The notes under the pieces: model-generated | Told to the model about the DNA's origin: nothing | Databases searched by the model: none | What the model saw: only the letters and a program-made list of their open reading frames with translations | Position numbers and translations under genes: made by a program | Source: Siderastrea siderea | Lineage: Eukaryota > Cnidaria > Anthozoa > Scleractinia > Rhizangiidae | Direction of reading: 5' to 3' | DNA: 64,000 nucleotides | Assembly (NCBI GenBank): GCA_964030785.1 | Contig: OZ034970.1 | Span: 34,530,943 to 34,594,942, forward strand | Part shown: one piece after another, positions 40,241 through 48,534 of the stretch | Numbering within the stretch: position 1 is the first letter of the stretch | Layout: each line of letters begins with the position of its first letter

Positions 40241-40566
40241 TAGACTCCCAAAATATCACGTGCACGTTTGGTTTGTTTGGGAAATAAGGCAGTGGCTACA
40301 CGCACGGCGTCTTTCACGTTCTTATGACTCAACGCTTTCTTGGCTTGTTTGGTGATTTCCTTTTTAAGGACGTCTTCGGCTTTGCGTTTGATACCGCGTG
40401 TCAAACCCGTTTCCAAGCCTCTCTTGATATTACTAGGCAATTTTAAAGGATTTCGCGTCCTTATAAGACCTTGCAACCCCCCACGCATCAGATCCGTCAT
40501 CACTCCTTTGCCTTGTTGATCATACCACTCGTCGGTTCGAAATCGTGTCAAACTTCCCCCACGCAT
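40240..40566 (-). CDS. small basic MRGG protein, 108 aa
   Basis: Begins MRGGSLTRF and has a second DLMRGGLQG at about residue 25; both fit the adenain consensus (Met-x-Gly-Gly). The remainder is Lys/Arg-rich and helical. Resembles in plan an adenovirus core or pVI-like precursor. TATAAAAAGG at 40619-40628. Confidence 0.6.
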   Translation of the reverse strand: MRGGSLTRFRTDEWYDQQGKGVMTDLMRGGLQGLIRTRNPLKLPSNIKRGLETGLTRGIKRKAEDVLKKEITKQAKKALSHKNVKDAVRVATALFPKQTKRARDILGV

Positions 40567-40632
40567 GGTGCCTTCTTCTTCACCAGGGATAAACGTTTTG
40601 TTTGGGCTTCACGTGACCCCCTTTTTATACCG

Positions 40633-40824
40633 TCATCGTCGTCGTCGTTTTTTCCGAAAAGCGGCTTCCAACCCTTTTTTAGCCCCGTAACTCGCGGCAC
40701 CACTTGCGGCACCCAACGCCACAGCTTTTCCTCCAGCGATCAAGGCTGGAATGAGGGCCGCCAGGGGCAAGAGACCCCCTCGTTGCCTTCTTCGTCTCCT
40801 TCGACGCACTCTTGTCTTGGGCAT
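40633..40824 (-). CDS. small Arg-rich RQRGG protein with hydrophobic core, 63 aa
   Basis: RVRRRRRRRQRGG, then LLPLAALIPALIAGGKAVALGAASGAASYG and a basic end. A cut after GG would free an amphipathic/hydrophobic peptide. TATAAAAAG at about 40853. Confidence 0.6.
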   Translation of the reverse strand: MPKTRVRRRRRRRQRGGLLPLAALIPALIAGGKAVALGAASGAASYGAKKGLEAAFRKKRRRR

Positions 40825-40862
40825 CTTTGTTTGTTTTCACAACTCTTGTTTTCTTTTTATAC

Positions 40863-41063
40863 TCACATGACGTTGCACGTAAACGATTCCCCCGCCCACC
40901 GTTTGCGTTTCCCACTTCGCATTTCTTCCATACGTTTCTTCGTTGATCTTAGGTAATTCTTTTTGGCTAACTTTTCTACCCCTTTGGTGATGGACCAAGC
41001 GGCCTTAGGAATCCCGGCAATCACCGCGTTGACCCCTTCCCCCGCTTGTGGACGCTGTGGTCG

Positions 41064-41094
<31 letters not shown>

Positions 41095-41105
41095 TTCGGA
41101 GGCAT
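40863..41105 (-). CDS. small Arg-rich protein, 80 aa
   Basis: PPKRRRRRRRRRRRP followed by QRPQAGEGVNAVIAGIPKAAW and a basic tail. The RGG of its sisters is replaced by QAGEG, which still fits a xxGxG site. ATAAAAAAGAG at 41133-41142. Confidence 0.55.
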
Positions 41106-41138
41106 GATTGATTTGGGTTCCCTTCTCGTCTCTCTTTT

Positions 41139-42191
41139 TTATGTCTTTTTGAAGTGTAACGTGACAATGGTATGACCTTCACCAAACTTGACCAAGTCTC
41201 CTCCTCTACCAATCGTTTCAGCGACTTGAACGTGAATCATTTCCACCACCTCGTTACGAAGAGGTAGGTATTGAATGTGCAACGGTTCAAAATACAGGGT
41301 GCCTCGTCCTTCTCGCTTGTACTGGATTTCACGCAACAAATCAGTCACGCGATTGCCCACCACACTGCTGCCTGCCACGTCGGAGTACACGTGCAATGTT
41401 CGTGTGGGGTCACCCACTACCGCACGAAAAGCTACATTCAAATTGGTGAAACGCCAATTCACGCTGAAACTCAACCAAATCCACGTGGTCCCAGCACCAT
41501 CCACGCTCACTTGATAATACTCCGGGTCGTTCTTGCTATTTCTTAATTCAATGTCACTATTGTTGGGAACCTTGTCATCACGGAATTCCATGTTCAAATT
41601 GGGTCCCAACTCATAGTTTCCTTGGTCGTTTTTTTTAAACCATCCCATTTTTTCGGCCATGAGATGATGAATGGCCAAGTGAGGGACGAACATCGTCGCG
41701 TTGTCTTTGTATGGAAGCACGTACTTGTACCGTATGATATTGCGATTGTTCATGACCAAATCCTCGCCGTCCCACTCAAAGGTTGTACACGTCTTCTTTC
41801 CCCGCTCCGCATACGGCGCACCATAGTAGCCCATGTAACTATAATTCATACGTTGCCTCACCCAATGAAAAAAGGCTTTCATGAAGGTCACGCCATCCAC
41901 AATCGAAGGATCGTCTTTCAAATCGTCCATTTTCATATTGAAGCTAACGACCTTACGCCCCGCGGTGGACGTCATTCGATAACAAGAGGTACCAAACACG
42001 AACTGATCCGATGGCAGCAGATTAAAAATGTTGACCCCCGTGTCCGGTAAGGAAATGGCACTCAACCCCACTTGCCAACCACCTCCCGTGAGCTGTAACG
42101 GTTGAGGTAAACGAATCTTGAAGGAATTAGGTTGGTTGTTGGGAAATTCACGTCGGTTGGCATGACTGGGTAACGTCACGTAGAACGACAT
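41139..42191 (-). CDS. SFYVTL-family virion protein 2 (candidate minor capsid)
   Basis: About 350 residues from the ATG at 42191; the frame upstream opens with GTG. N-terminus SFYVTLPSHANRREFPNNQPNSFKIRLPQPLQLTGGGWQVGLSAISLP, a beta-rich signature recurring in animal Polintons. C-terminus ends FEPLHIQYLPLRNEVVEMIHVQVAETIGRGGDLVKFGEG. Clearly paralogous to the next gene; the two are adjacent with almost no gap. A role as penton/minor capsid or vertex protein is inference. Confidence 0.65.
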   Translation of the reverse strand: MSFYVTLPSHANRREFPNNQPNSFKIRLPQPLQLTGGGWQVGLSAISLPDTGVNIFNLLPSDQFVFGTSCYRMTSTAGRKVVSFNMKMDDLKDDPSIVDGVTFMKAFFHWVRQRMNYSYMGYYGAPYAERGKKTCTTFEWDGEDLVMNNRNIIRYKYVLPYKDNATMFVPHLAIHHLMAEKMGWFKKNDQGNYELGPNLNMEFRDDKVPNNSDIELRNSKNDPEYYQVSVDGAGTTWIWLSFSVNWRFTNLNVAFRAVVGDPTRTLHVYSDVAGSSVVGNRVTDLLREIQYKREGRGTLYFEPLHIQYLPLRNEVVEMIHVQVAETIGRGGDLVKFGEGHTIVTLHFKKT

Positions 42192-42205
42192 GTTGTCTTT
42201 GTTCT

Positions 42206-43246
42206 TCACACCACCACTTCCCTTTTAAAGTGGAGGGTCAGGAGGGCATGGCCTTCACCAAATTTCACCAGATCCCCATTGGTTTCGGCCATCTGGGTTT
42301 CGACGATTTCCACCACTTCGTTGCGTACTGGGATATATTGAATATGTCGAGGTTCAAAGTGGGTGGTATTTTGAGGCTGGTACTTGATTTCTCGTAAGAG
42401 ATCGGTGATGCGACCCCCTACCATACTGCTGGTCCCTACATCACAATACACGTGCAAAGGACGCGTGGAGGGAAATTCCAACGAGGGACGAAAGGTCTTG
42501 TTCAAATTCACAAACCGCCAATTACACGTCATACTCAAGTTCAGATAATCCCCATCCACTTTCCAAAAGGCGGGTTTGTTGCTGCCATCCAGGACATCGG
42601 ACGGGGTGGGAATGGAGTCCGTATGAAATTCTTGGAAGAGATTGGGCCCCAATCGATACACGCCCGTCGACACTTGTTCAATCCATCCCATTCTCAGCGC
42701 CAAGGTTCGGCCCCATAACACGCGTGCCACTTGTCGTTTGTAATCCACATTGGTCGTATTCAACAACAAATCCCCTTCGGAGGTCCATTCAAACGTCGGG
42801 TATAATTTAACGCCATTATCCTCGGCCCATTTGTTGAGGGGTTTGGTTTGTTTGGCACGGGCTTGCACGTAACGGTACACCAGTTGATGAAAAAAGTGCG
42901 ATCCCGTCAACGAGGCCATCTCCTTTCTCATATCTCGTCCGTACACAGTGAGTTCGCGACGTTCATGGTACCAGTGATCGTTCCCAAAATCGTCTTTGGT
43001 ATACACCCGTTCGTGCCATCGTACGTACAACAGAGGATGGGAATCACCCACGCCTCCTTCTTCCGCTACCACGGGAATGGTGGGTAAGGATAAACTCACC
43101 ATACCCACCATCCATCCTCGTCCCACAAATCGGATGGGTTTAGGCAATCGGTTTCTGAAATGATGACTCTTGTTCCCAGGGAACTCTTTGGTACTCGCAT
43201 GACTCATCAACGTCACGTAAAACGAAGAGTTGGGCACCAATGTCAT
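42206..43246 (-). CDS. SFYVTL-family virion protein 1 (candidate minor capsid)
   Basis: 346 residues from the ATG at 43246. SFYVTLMSHASTKEFPGNKSHHFRNRLPKPI and the shared C-terminal block HIQYIPVRNEVVEIVETQMAE...DLVKFGEGHALLTLHFK align with its downstream neighbour, while the middle differs strongly. Tandem duplication with divergence in the middle suggests different partners or receptors. Downstream of integrase by 6 nt. Confidence 0.65.
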   Translation of the reverse strand: MTLVPNSSFYVTLMSHASTKEFPGNKSHHFRNRLPKPIRFVGRGWMVGMVSLSLPTIPVVAEEGGVGDSHPLLYVRWHERVYTKDDFGNDHWYHERRELTVYGRDMRKEMASLTGSHFFHQLVYRYVQARAKQTKPLNKWAEDNGVKLYPTFEWTSEGDLLLNTTNVDYKRQVARVLWGRTLALRMGWIEQVSTGVYRLGPNLFQEFHTDSIPTPSDVLDGSNKPAFWKVDGDYLNLSMTCNWRFVNLNKTFRPSLEFPSTRPLHVYCDVGTSSMVGGRITDLLREIKYQPQNTTHFEPRHIQYIPVRNEVVEIVETQMAETNGDLVKFGEGHALLTLHFKREVVV

Positions 43247-43252
43247 TGTTTT

Positions 43253-44431
43253 TTAGCGGCGTCGTCGTCGTTTGCGGGGTCGAAGGGATGTCACGTCTCC
43301 ACGAGCAATCCAACTATTGTACTTGTCGGGCCACCCTTTCCACTTGACCAACCAACGACCTTTTTGTCGCTTAAGTACCTTCTCGATCCGAAACACCTCG
43401 GACACATGGACTTTTTGTAAATCCTCTTCATAAAACGTACCTTGGACGGGGGTCTCATCCCATTCGCGAATCTTATAGGTGGGGACAGGGCCCGGGATCA
43501 CACGATGCACCACAAACACTTCTTCGGTCCAACCGGGTAAATAGCCTTTTTCAAAGGTACGATGAATCGTATTGAGACGGACATGATCCCCCACCTTCAA
43601 TTGGGGTTTTTTGTAGCCTTTCAATCGTTTGGCATACAATCGTTTCCACACGGCTTCTTCGTTGTCCCACGTCACGTTTTCGGGGGGCATACCAATACTT
43701 CGATGACGGGTGGCATTATACCCCTGCACCAACTCGGGTAAGACATTGTCAAATTTCAACGTGTTGGCCGCGGTCAAATAACGGTACAACCGTTCTTTCA
43801 AGGTGCGGTTAAATCGTTCCACCACACTGGCTTTGGCATCCCCTTCGGTCGAAAAATGATTGATGTCTTGCTCGTCGACCCATCGTTGAAAGGTCCGATT
43901 ATAAAATTCTTTCCCTCGATCCGTTTGCAATCGATTCGGGTGACGCCCTCCTTGTCTCACAATCTTCTCAAAGGCTTTCACGAGGGCCACCCCGGTTTTG
44001 GTTTTCAACGGTTCGACCCACGCGTACTTGGACAAGACATCCACGACCGTCAACAAGTAGCGTATACCCCGATTATGTTTGGCCAAACGTTGCACTTCCA
44101 CTAAATCCGCGGCCCATTGATCATCCAACCCCCCTACGATCACGGGTAAGGTAGCAAAACGACGACGTCGGGGTTTATGCAAGGTGTAACCCACATCCTG
44201 TTCCAACACCTGTTGGGCTTTTTTCAAAGGGAGACCCTGGGCTTTCGCAAATCGTTGCACCCCACCTAAACTCCCCGGGGCACCAGGATCATGGTAACGC
44301 TTTAACCATTGTTGCGAGACATTGGCCTTCTTCTTCGTTGACGACAACACAGGGCGTTTGGTTTTCTTTAACCATGAGGGCGACGAACTCCAGCGTTGGG
44401 TTCTCTTTCGAGGGGCCATACTTTTTGGCAT
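43253..44431 (-). CDS. retroviral-type DDE integrase with chromodomain
   Basis: 392 residues. LGGVQRFAKAQGLPLKKAQQVL and YTLHKPRRRRF form the N-terminal region; catalytic D109 (QWAADLVEV), D171 (LQTDRGKEF) and E205 (SVVERFNRTLK); an SH3-like DHVRLN segment; and a chromodomain (FRIEKVLKRQKGRWLVKWKGW...YNSWI) near 343-375. Inserts the element and generates the 6-bp duplication. The chromodomain may target histone marks. Overlaps the upstream gene by 64 bp. Intact. Confidence 0.95.
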   Translation of the reverse strand: MPKSMAPRKRTQRWSSSPSWLKKTKRPVLSSTKKKANVSQQWLKRYHDPGAPGSLGGVQRFAKAQGLPLKKAQQVLEQDVGYTLHKPRRRRFATLPVIVGGLDDQWAADLVEVQRLAKHNRGIRYLLTVVDVLSKYAWVEPLKTKTGVALVKAFEKIVRQGGRHPNRLQTDRGKEFYNRTFQRWVDEQDINHFSTEGDAKASVVERFNRTLKERLYRYLTAANTLKFDNVLPELVQGYNATRHRSIGMPPENVTWDNEEAVWKRLYAKRLKGYKKPQLKVGDHVRLNTIHRTFEKGYLPGWTEEVFVVHRVIPGPVPTYKIREWDETPVQGTFYEEDLQKVHVSEVFRIEKVLKRQKGRWLVKWKGWPDKYNSWIARGDVTSLRPRKRRRRR

Positions 44432-44730
44432 TCACCCCATAAGGTCGATATGGTAGGGACCGTGTGGGGATGCGCCTTTTGAATGATTCGATACCATCGC
44501 CATGCCTCTGGGTGAGCTTTTAACCATAAGACAAACACCACCCATCGATATAGGTTGCAGTCGACATGAGTTTCTTCAAAGAGGTGAAGAGGATGCGTGT
44601 CCTCGGGACAAGGGGGTATGGGAATTTGGGTGCCGGGTTGATGATCATATAAGACTTGACAAAGGGTTTGATGACATTGCCATTGCCCCAGGGACAAGAC
44701 AGACTCCCATGCATCACACACAGACTCCAT
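44368..44730 (-). CDS. unknown protein, about 120 aa
   Basis: I favour the ATG at 44730 (context ACCATGG); a first ATG lies at 44766. Trp/Cys/His-rich (CDAWESVLSLGQWQCHQTLCQVL, LYRWVVFVLWLKAHPEAWRWY) and predicted helical. No family recognised. It overlaps the integrase start by 64 bp. Confidence 0.5.
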   Translation of the reverse strand: MESVCDAWESVLSLGQWQCHQTLCQVLYDHQPGTQIPIPPCPEDTHPLHLFEETHVDCNLYRWVVFVLWLKAHPEAWRWYRIIQKAHPHTVPTISTLWGECQKVWPLEREPNAGVRRPHG

Positions 44731-44767
44731 GGTGACATTGATAAAAAATTTTATTCGTTCTCTCATT

Positions 44768-45637
44768 TTAAAAGAGACCTAGACGGCCATAGCTGACGGT
44801 CTCTAGACCTTTCTGCCAGTTCTCCACACTGTCACTGTACTTGGGGGGTGGTGGAGCTGGGGCTACCATCATTTCTTGACGGTTCTTGAGCTCTTGAATT
44901 TCTCGTAACAATTGTTTCTCATAGTCTGTCAGGGGTCGTTCTCGTTCCACGTCCTCTTTGCTCTGGACTCGAGGGGGCGGGCCAGGGATGTCATAGCCCC
45001 TCTTGGGATATCCTTGAGCATCACGGGTGGGTGCTTCAGCTTGTTGATCGGCTTTTTTGGGAGGGTTGTCATGAAACCACGTCCAGTACTTGGAACCCAA
45101 GGGTTGATCGGCCCATCGGAAGAAGCCACACGTTTTCTTGGAACAAGTCAGAAACAACCGATCGGGGTTCTGAGTCGAATGACTCTGTTGTAGCGTGGCG
45201 GGTTCACGGCAAAAGCATTGTAAACCACCCCACATGTCCAACACTTCTACATGAGGTTGACTATACACGGCTTTCATATACTCCAGAACTTTATCTTGAC
45301 CACAAAACAGCAAACACGGTTGCATGGGACATTTCACATACTTCCATCCCTTTTGAGATTCTCGGGCCTCCAAACGCACCTCATGGTAAGGACATACCAT
45401 AGTGTCCACTGAACTGGGAGGATCATACACGGTCGTCAAGGTGAATTGAGGTGATGGGGGTGATTGCTCCACCATGTCATTCAATTCTTTCATCATATCT
45501 TCCACAGCAGCTCGGGTGTCTTCCACCACGTCACACACCACAGGATCACAGTCCACGGGCGTCATATGTTGAATGCTCTTCTTCTTCTTTTTCCCCTCTG
45601 GGGGATGGGTTGATTTTCTCTTCCGATCGGTGGACAT
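44768..45637 (-). CDS. GRF zinc-finger protein
   Basis: 289 residues from the ATG at 45637 (the frame opens upstream with TTG). A basic nuclear-type start (RKRKSTHPPEGKKKKK), a CPYHEV...VKCPMQPCLLFCG cysteine module, then a GRF finger: CFCREPA...RLFLTCSKKTCGFFRWAD. The C-terminal half is charged and coiled-coil-like. GRF fingers bind single-stranded nucleic acid in repair and replication proteins. TATAAAAAGG at 45674-45683. First gene of the minus-strand block. Confidence 0.8.
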   Translation of the reverse strand: MSTDRKRKSTHPPEGKKKKKSIQHMTPVDCDPVVCDVVEDTRAAVEDMMKELNDMVEQSPPSPQFTLTTVYDPPSSVDTMVCPYHEVRLEARESQKGWKYVKCPMQPCLLFCGQDKVLEYMKAVYSQPHVEVLDMWGGLQCFCREPATLQQSHSTQNPDRLFLTCSKKTCGFFRWADQPLGSKYWTWFHDNPPKKADQQAEAPTRDAQGYPKRGYDIPGPPPRVQSKEDVERERPLTDYEKQLLREIQELKNRQEMMVAPAPPPPKYSDSVENWQKGLETVSYGRLGLF

Positions 45638-45683
45638 CGTACTCAAAGGTTGATGTCACCCCTACCGACCATGCCTTTTTATA

Positions 45684-45852
45684 CCTTAGACCCTTGACTG
45701 TCATTGGTCAGCTTATCCTACCCATATAAGGACTTGTTATCTTCCCATTGGTCAGCTTGTTCAATCCAAATAAGGACCTCTTGTCTTCCCATTGGTCCGT
45801 TGTCCCTATTTAAGACGGTCCCTTGGTCACTAGATCTTCATTCTCAAAAGCC
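45684..45852. promoter_or_regulatory. divergent promoter with repeated CCAAT-type boxes
   Basis: TCATTGGTCAGCTT and TTCCCATTGGTC recur at about 45702, 45747 and 45790 (spacing about 45 bp). TATTTAAG at 45807-45814 faces the plus-strand gene and TATAAAAAGG at 45674-45683 the minus-strand one. Confidence 0.65.
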
Positions 45853-46545
45853 ATGCCCCCAGACATCATGATCGGAGAACAAGATCTCGGTGCCTTGGAA
45901 CTGCAAGTGGGTCATGGCCATGTGGTCTATACCGGGGGAGCCAAAGGTACGGATGCCCTCGTGGAAGAACAGGCCAAACACTTTGGGATGCAACTAGAAG
46001 TCCTGGTCCCCCCGAACCATCCTCGATCCACTTTCATCACCCCTTCTACGGTGGAAGTTCTGATGCTGGCCAACCCCCATCTTCACCAGGCAGCGGAGAA
46101 ACTAGGCAAAAAAATGCCCAGTCATTTTTACACCTTGCAATTGCTGCAACGTAATTATCAATTGGCCAAAAAAGCCCATACCATCTATGCCTTTGGCATC
46201 TTGGAACCGGATCATAAACGCGTGAAAGGAGGCACTGGTTGGACTGTGCAATTGGCTATGGATCAAGGCAAACCCGTCTACCTGTTTGACATACCCAGTC
46301 AATCATGGTACCGCTCGGACCATTACTACCAAGTCAATGAGAATGCCGCCACCCTGGTCACTGGCAGTCAATTTGTTCCTTGGGGACCTAAAAAGCCCAC
46401 CCTTCATCAAAGCAGTGCTATTGTGGGATCCAGGGATGTGGACGAGAAAACCCGAGCCGAAATTCAAGCCTTGTTCAACCGCACCTTCTGTCTACCCGAG
46501 AACATTGATCAATTACGTATGGAACTGGAAGACTTTCATTTGTAA
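45853..46545 (+). CDS. SLOG-like (YspA/DprA-type) nucleotide-binding protein
   Basis: 230 residues from the ATG at 45853; the upstream frame opens with TTG and the TATTTAAG box fits this start. A Rossmann-like start with VVYTGGAKGTDALVEEQAK, then LEVLVPPNHPRS, and AYAFG-type AHTIYAFGILEPDHKRVKGGTGWTVQLAMDQGKPVYLF. The GGAxGTD loop and the GGTGxTV loop are the nucleotide-binding signatures of SLOG-family proteins, which bind or make nucleotide-derived signals. Such proteins occur in animal Polinton-like elements, but the role there is unknown; a link to host nucleotide signalling is speculation. Confidence 0.7.
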   Translation: MPPDIMIGEQDLGALELQVGHGHVVYTGGAKGTDALVEEQAKHFGMQLEVLVPPNHPRSTFITPSTVEVLMLANPHLHQAAEKLGKKMPSHFYTLQLLQRNYQLAKKAHTIYAFGILEPDHKRVKGGTGWTVQLAMDQGKPVYLFDIPSQSWYRSDHYYQVNENAATLVTGSQFVPWGPKKPTLHQSSAIVGSRDVDEKTRAEIQALFNRTFCLPENIDQLRMELEDFHL

Positions 46546-46857
46546 TTTTTTAGTTTTTTACTTTTGGAATTGTACATAGCTTTCTTTTTCAATGTCTTAC
46601 TTTTTATTTTTTCCCATTGTACATAGCTTTTTACTTTTTATTTTTTCAAAATTGTAGATAGCTTTTTCCAATTGTAAATAGGAACACCCCACCCAGCGTG
46701 GCAAAGAAGACCAACCACCATTTGTAACATCAACTCTTTTTTAATTAAAAAATAAAAAACTGACAACACTGAGTTTGCACTATGGTCATAAATAATTTGT
46801 CTTGACTCACATGCGTCTTGACTCACAATACAAAACACAACAGGAATTAAAAAATGT
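46546..46857. other. intergenic, ATTGTACATAGCTTTT repeats
   Basis: Three or four imperfect copies of ATTGTACATAGCTTTTT between 46568 and 46680, then AT-rich DNA with AATAAA-type signals between convergent genes. No gene seen. Confidence 0.6.
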
Positions 46858-47385
46858 TCAACTGTTCAAACACCGGCGCACAGCCTCCATGGCTTCCCTC
46901 TCCATGTCCTCGAGTCGTTTATATTCCTCCCTGCGTTCCTGTACCACCACTTTAAAAAAATACGCAATGGCGGACCATTCGTCCTCTTTATGCACGCGCG
47001 GCAAGTGCTCGGCCAAGAAGGAGTCCAGGTCTCGAAATTGTGGTAAGGTAATGGGCCAATAGCGGTCATTAGTCGACCACACCAAGTGGTTCTGAATCCA
47101 CGGGATAATGCGCTTCACCAGAGCTTTCTTCAACAACCTGTAGGTGAGACTCTGGAGAGGGCGTCCATTTTCCATCTCCACGAAGCACAACATGAAAAGG
47201 CGAAGAAACGCTGCCACGCGCTGCCGGGTGAGAGGGCGCCATGATTCCTCCCTCCTGGCGTACATGGCTCTGGTGTGGCGTTCCACCGGCGTTCGCTCAG
47301 GGCCCACTCTGCTTCTTAACACCTCTTCTCCTCCCACATTCGTTTCACTACACAGGGACCCCAACGGTCTTCTCGATTCAGACAT
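46858..47385 (-). CDS. unknown protein, about 175 aa
   Basis: ATG at 47385 (the frame opens upstream with TTG). Arg-rich start (SESRRPLGS), then a helical C-terminal part with Trp/Phe patches (IPWIQNHLVWSTNDRYWPITLP, FFKVVVQERREEYKRLEDMEREAMEAV). TATATAAG at 47463-47470. No family recognised; location next to the TIR with the RING-like gene suggests an early or host-interaction gene, which is inference. Confidence 0.55.
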   Translation of the reverse strand: MSESRRPLGSLCSETNVGGEEVLRSRVGPERTPVERHTRAMYARREESWRPLTRQRVAAFLRLFMLCFVEMENGRPLQSLTYRLLKKALVKRIIPWIQNHLVWSTNDRYWPITLPQFRDLDSFLAEHLPRVHKEDEWSAIAYFFKVVVQERREEYKRLEDMEREAMEAVRRCLNS

Positions 47386-47470
47386 TTTTTTCCAATAGCA
47401 ACTGACATAAACCAACCAAGCATGAACTCAAAGCTAGGAATGGCGTCTGTGGCCTCGCTTGACTTATATA

Positions 47471-47639
47471 CCCTGATTCGCGCAATGCACCATGGTCTAT
47501 CTAAGGAGGGGGGAGGGGGGTCCCCCCACCTCTTCCCCTCCCACAGCATGATGGGGCCTTTCTCTCATTGGCCCCTTCCCTCCCACGTGACCCTTTTGTT
47601 TCTCTATAAAAACCCCCGTCTCATTTCACACTTCAACTC
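47471..47639. promoter_or_regulatory. divergent promoter at the right end
   Basis: A G/C palindrome GGGGGGTCCCCCC (about 47512-47525), CCAAT-type ATTGG, CACGTGACC and TATAAAAAC (47605-47613) stand in the same order as, and closely resemble, the polB promoter at 31536-31670. ATG of the plus-strand gene is 27 bp after the TATA box. Confidence 0.7.
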
Positions 47640-48512
47640 ATGGATGATCCAGAAACCCAACAAGTGATGGCTCAACCCCAACCATGCCTGCTGTGTAAGA
47701 AACCTGTCACCAAACCATCCATTTTGATGTGCTGCAAACAACCCTGTCATCTAACCTGTGCCAAACAGCAGGGAAAACAAAGTACCTATCCTGACTCGCC
47801 TTGCTTTAGATGCCTACAAGGAACTAGCCTCCAAGTCCTTGAAATCCTTCATGAAGAATGGAAAAAAGACCCCCAATTTATGAAAGAAGTCAAACGTCAC
47901 TGGTACCACCATACTTATCCGGGAATCACACATCACCTCCTTCCTCTCTGGTATGGTATCGGTTATGAATTGAAGTGCGGTGAACCCATATGTTTGGAAG
48001 GCGTCCAAGGGTTCTGGGGAAAACACCACCCCAGGTATTGCTCATCTGAACAAATCGAGTTTCTTGGCCAGACCCCAAGCGAAGTCATTTCAAACATGAA
48101 AGAACTGAATCCTTTCCCCACCACCTCGTGTATCGTCTGTGGCAAAGATGTCACCTATCAAAACCTATTGATCTGCTGCCGAACCCCCTGTCATGTAGCC
48201 TGTGCTGACAACTGGAGAAAGAATCCTCATCTAATCCCCAAATGTATTTACATCCGACAAAGCCATTCCACCACAGTCATTGAAATCCTCAATTACGATT
48301 GGAAAGAAGACCCCCAATTTGTGAAAGAAGTCGAACGTATCTGGAATGGTCATCTGTGGTATGGTATTTATCATACAGGCACCGAAGCCATTGAAGGATT
48401 CTGGGGAAAAATCTTCAAGAATCCGGATACAATCAGCAACATACCCCATTTTCTTGGCCACACCCCAAGCGAAGTCCTTTCACACATGAAGAACATTTTG
48501 AGTTCTCAGTAA
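47640..48512 (+). CDS. duplicated Cys/His (RING-like) protein
   Basis: 290 residues made of two homologous halves 148 residues apart. Each begins with a zinc-ligand set (C16-x2-C19...C31-C32-x3-C36-H37-x2-C40; again from C164) of the form CxxC...CC...PCHxxCA, then EILxxxWKxDPQFxKEV, a WYGI segment, EGxxGFWGK and FLGxTPSEVxSxMK. The Cys/His pattern is reminiscent of RING or PHD fingers, so a ubiquitin-ligase or binding role is possible but unproven. The gene sits by itself beside the right TIR with an early-type promoter. Confidence 0.6.
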   Translation: MDDPETQQVMAQPQPCLLCKKPVTKPSILMCCKQPCHLTCAKQQGKQSTYPDSPCFRCLQGTSLQVLEILHEEWKKDPQFMKEVKRHWYHHTYPGITHHLLPLWYGIGYELKCGEPICLEGVQGFWGKHHPRYCSSEQIEFLGQTPSEVISNMKELNPFPTTSCIVCGKDVTYQNLLICCRTPCHVACADNWRKNPHLIPKCIYIRQSHSTTVIEILNYDWKEDPQFVKEVERIWNGHLWYGIYHTGTEAIEGFWGKIFKNPDTISNIPHFLGHTPSEVLSHMKNILSSQ

Positions 48513-48534
48513 CCTCATCATAAAAGGAACACTT

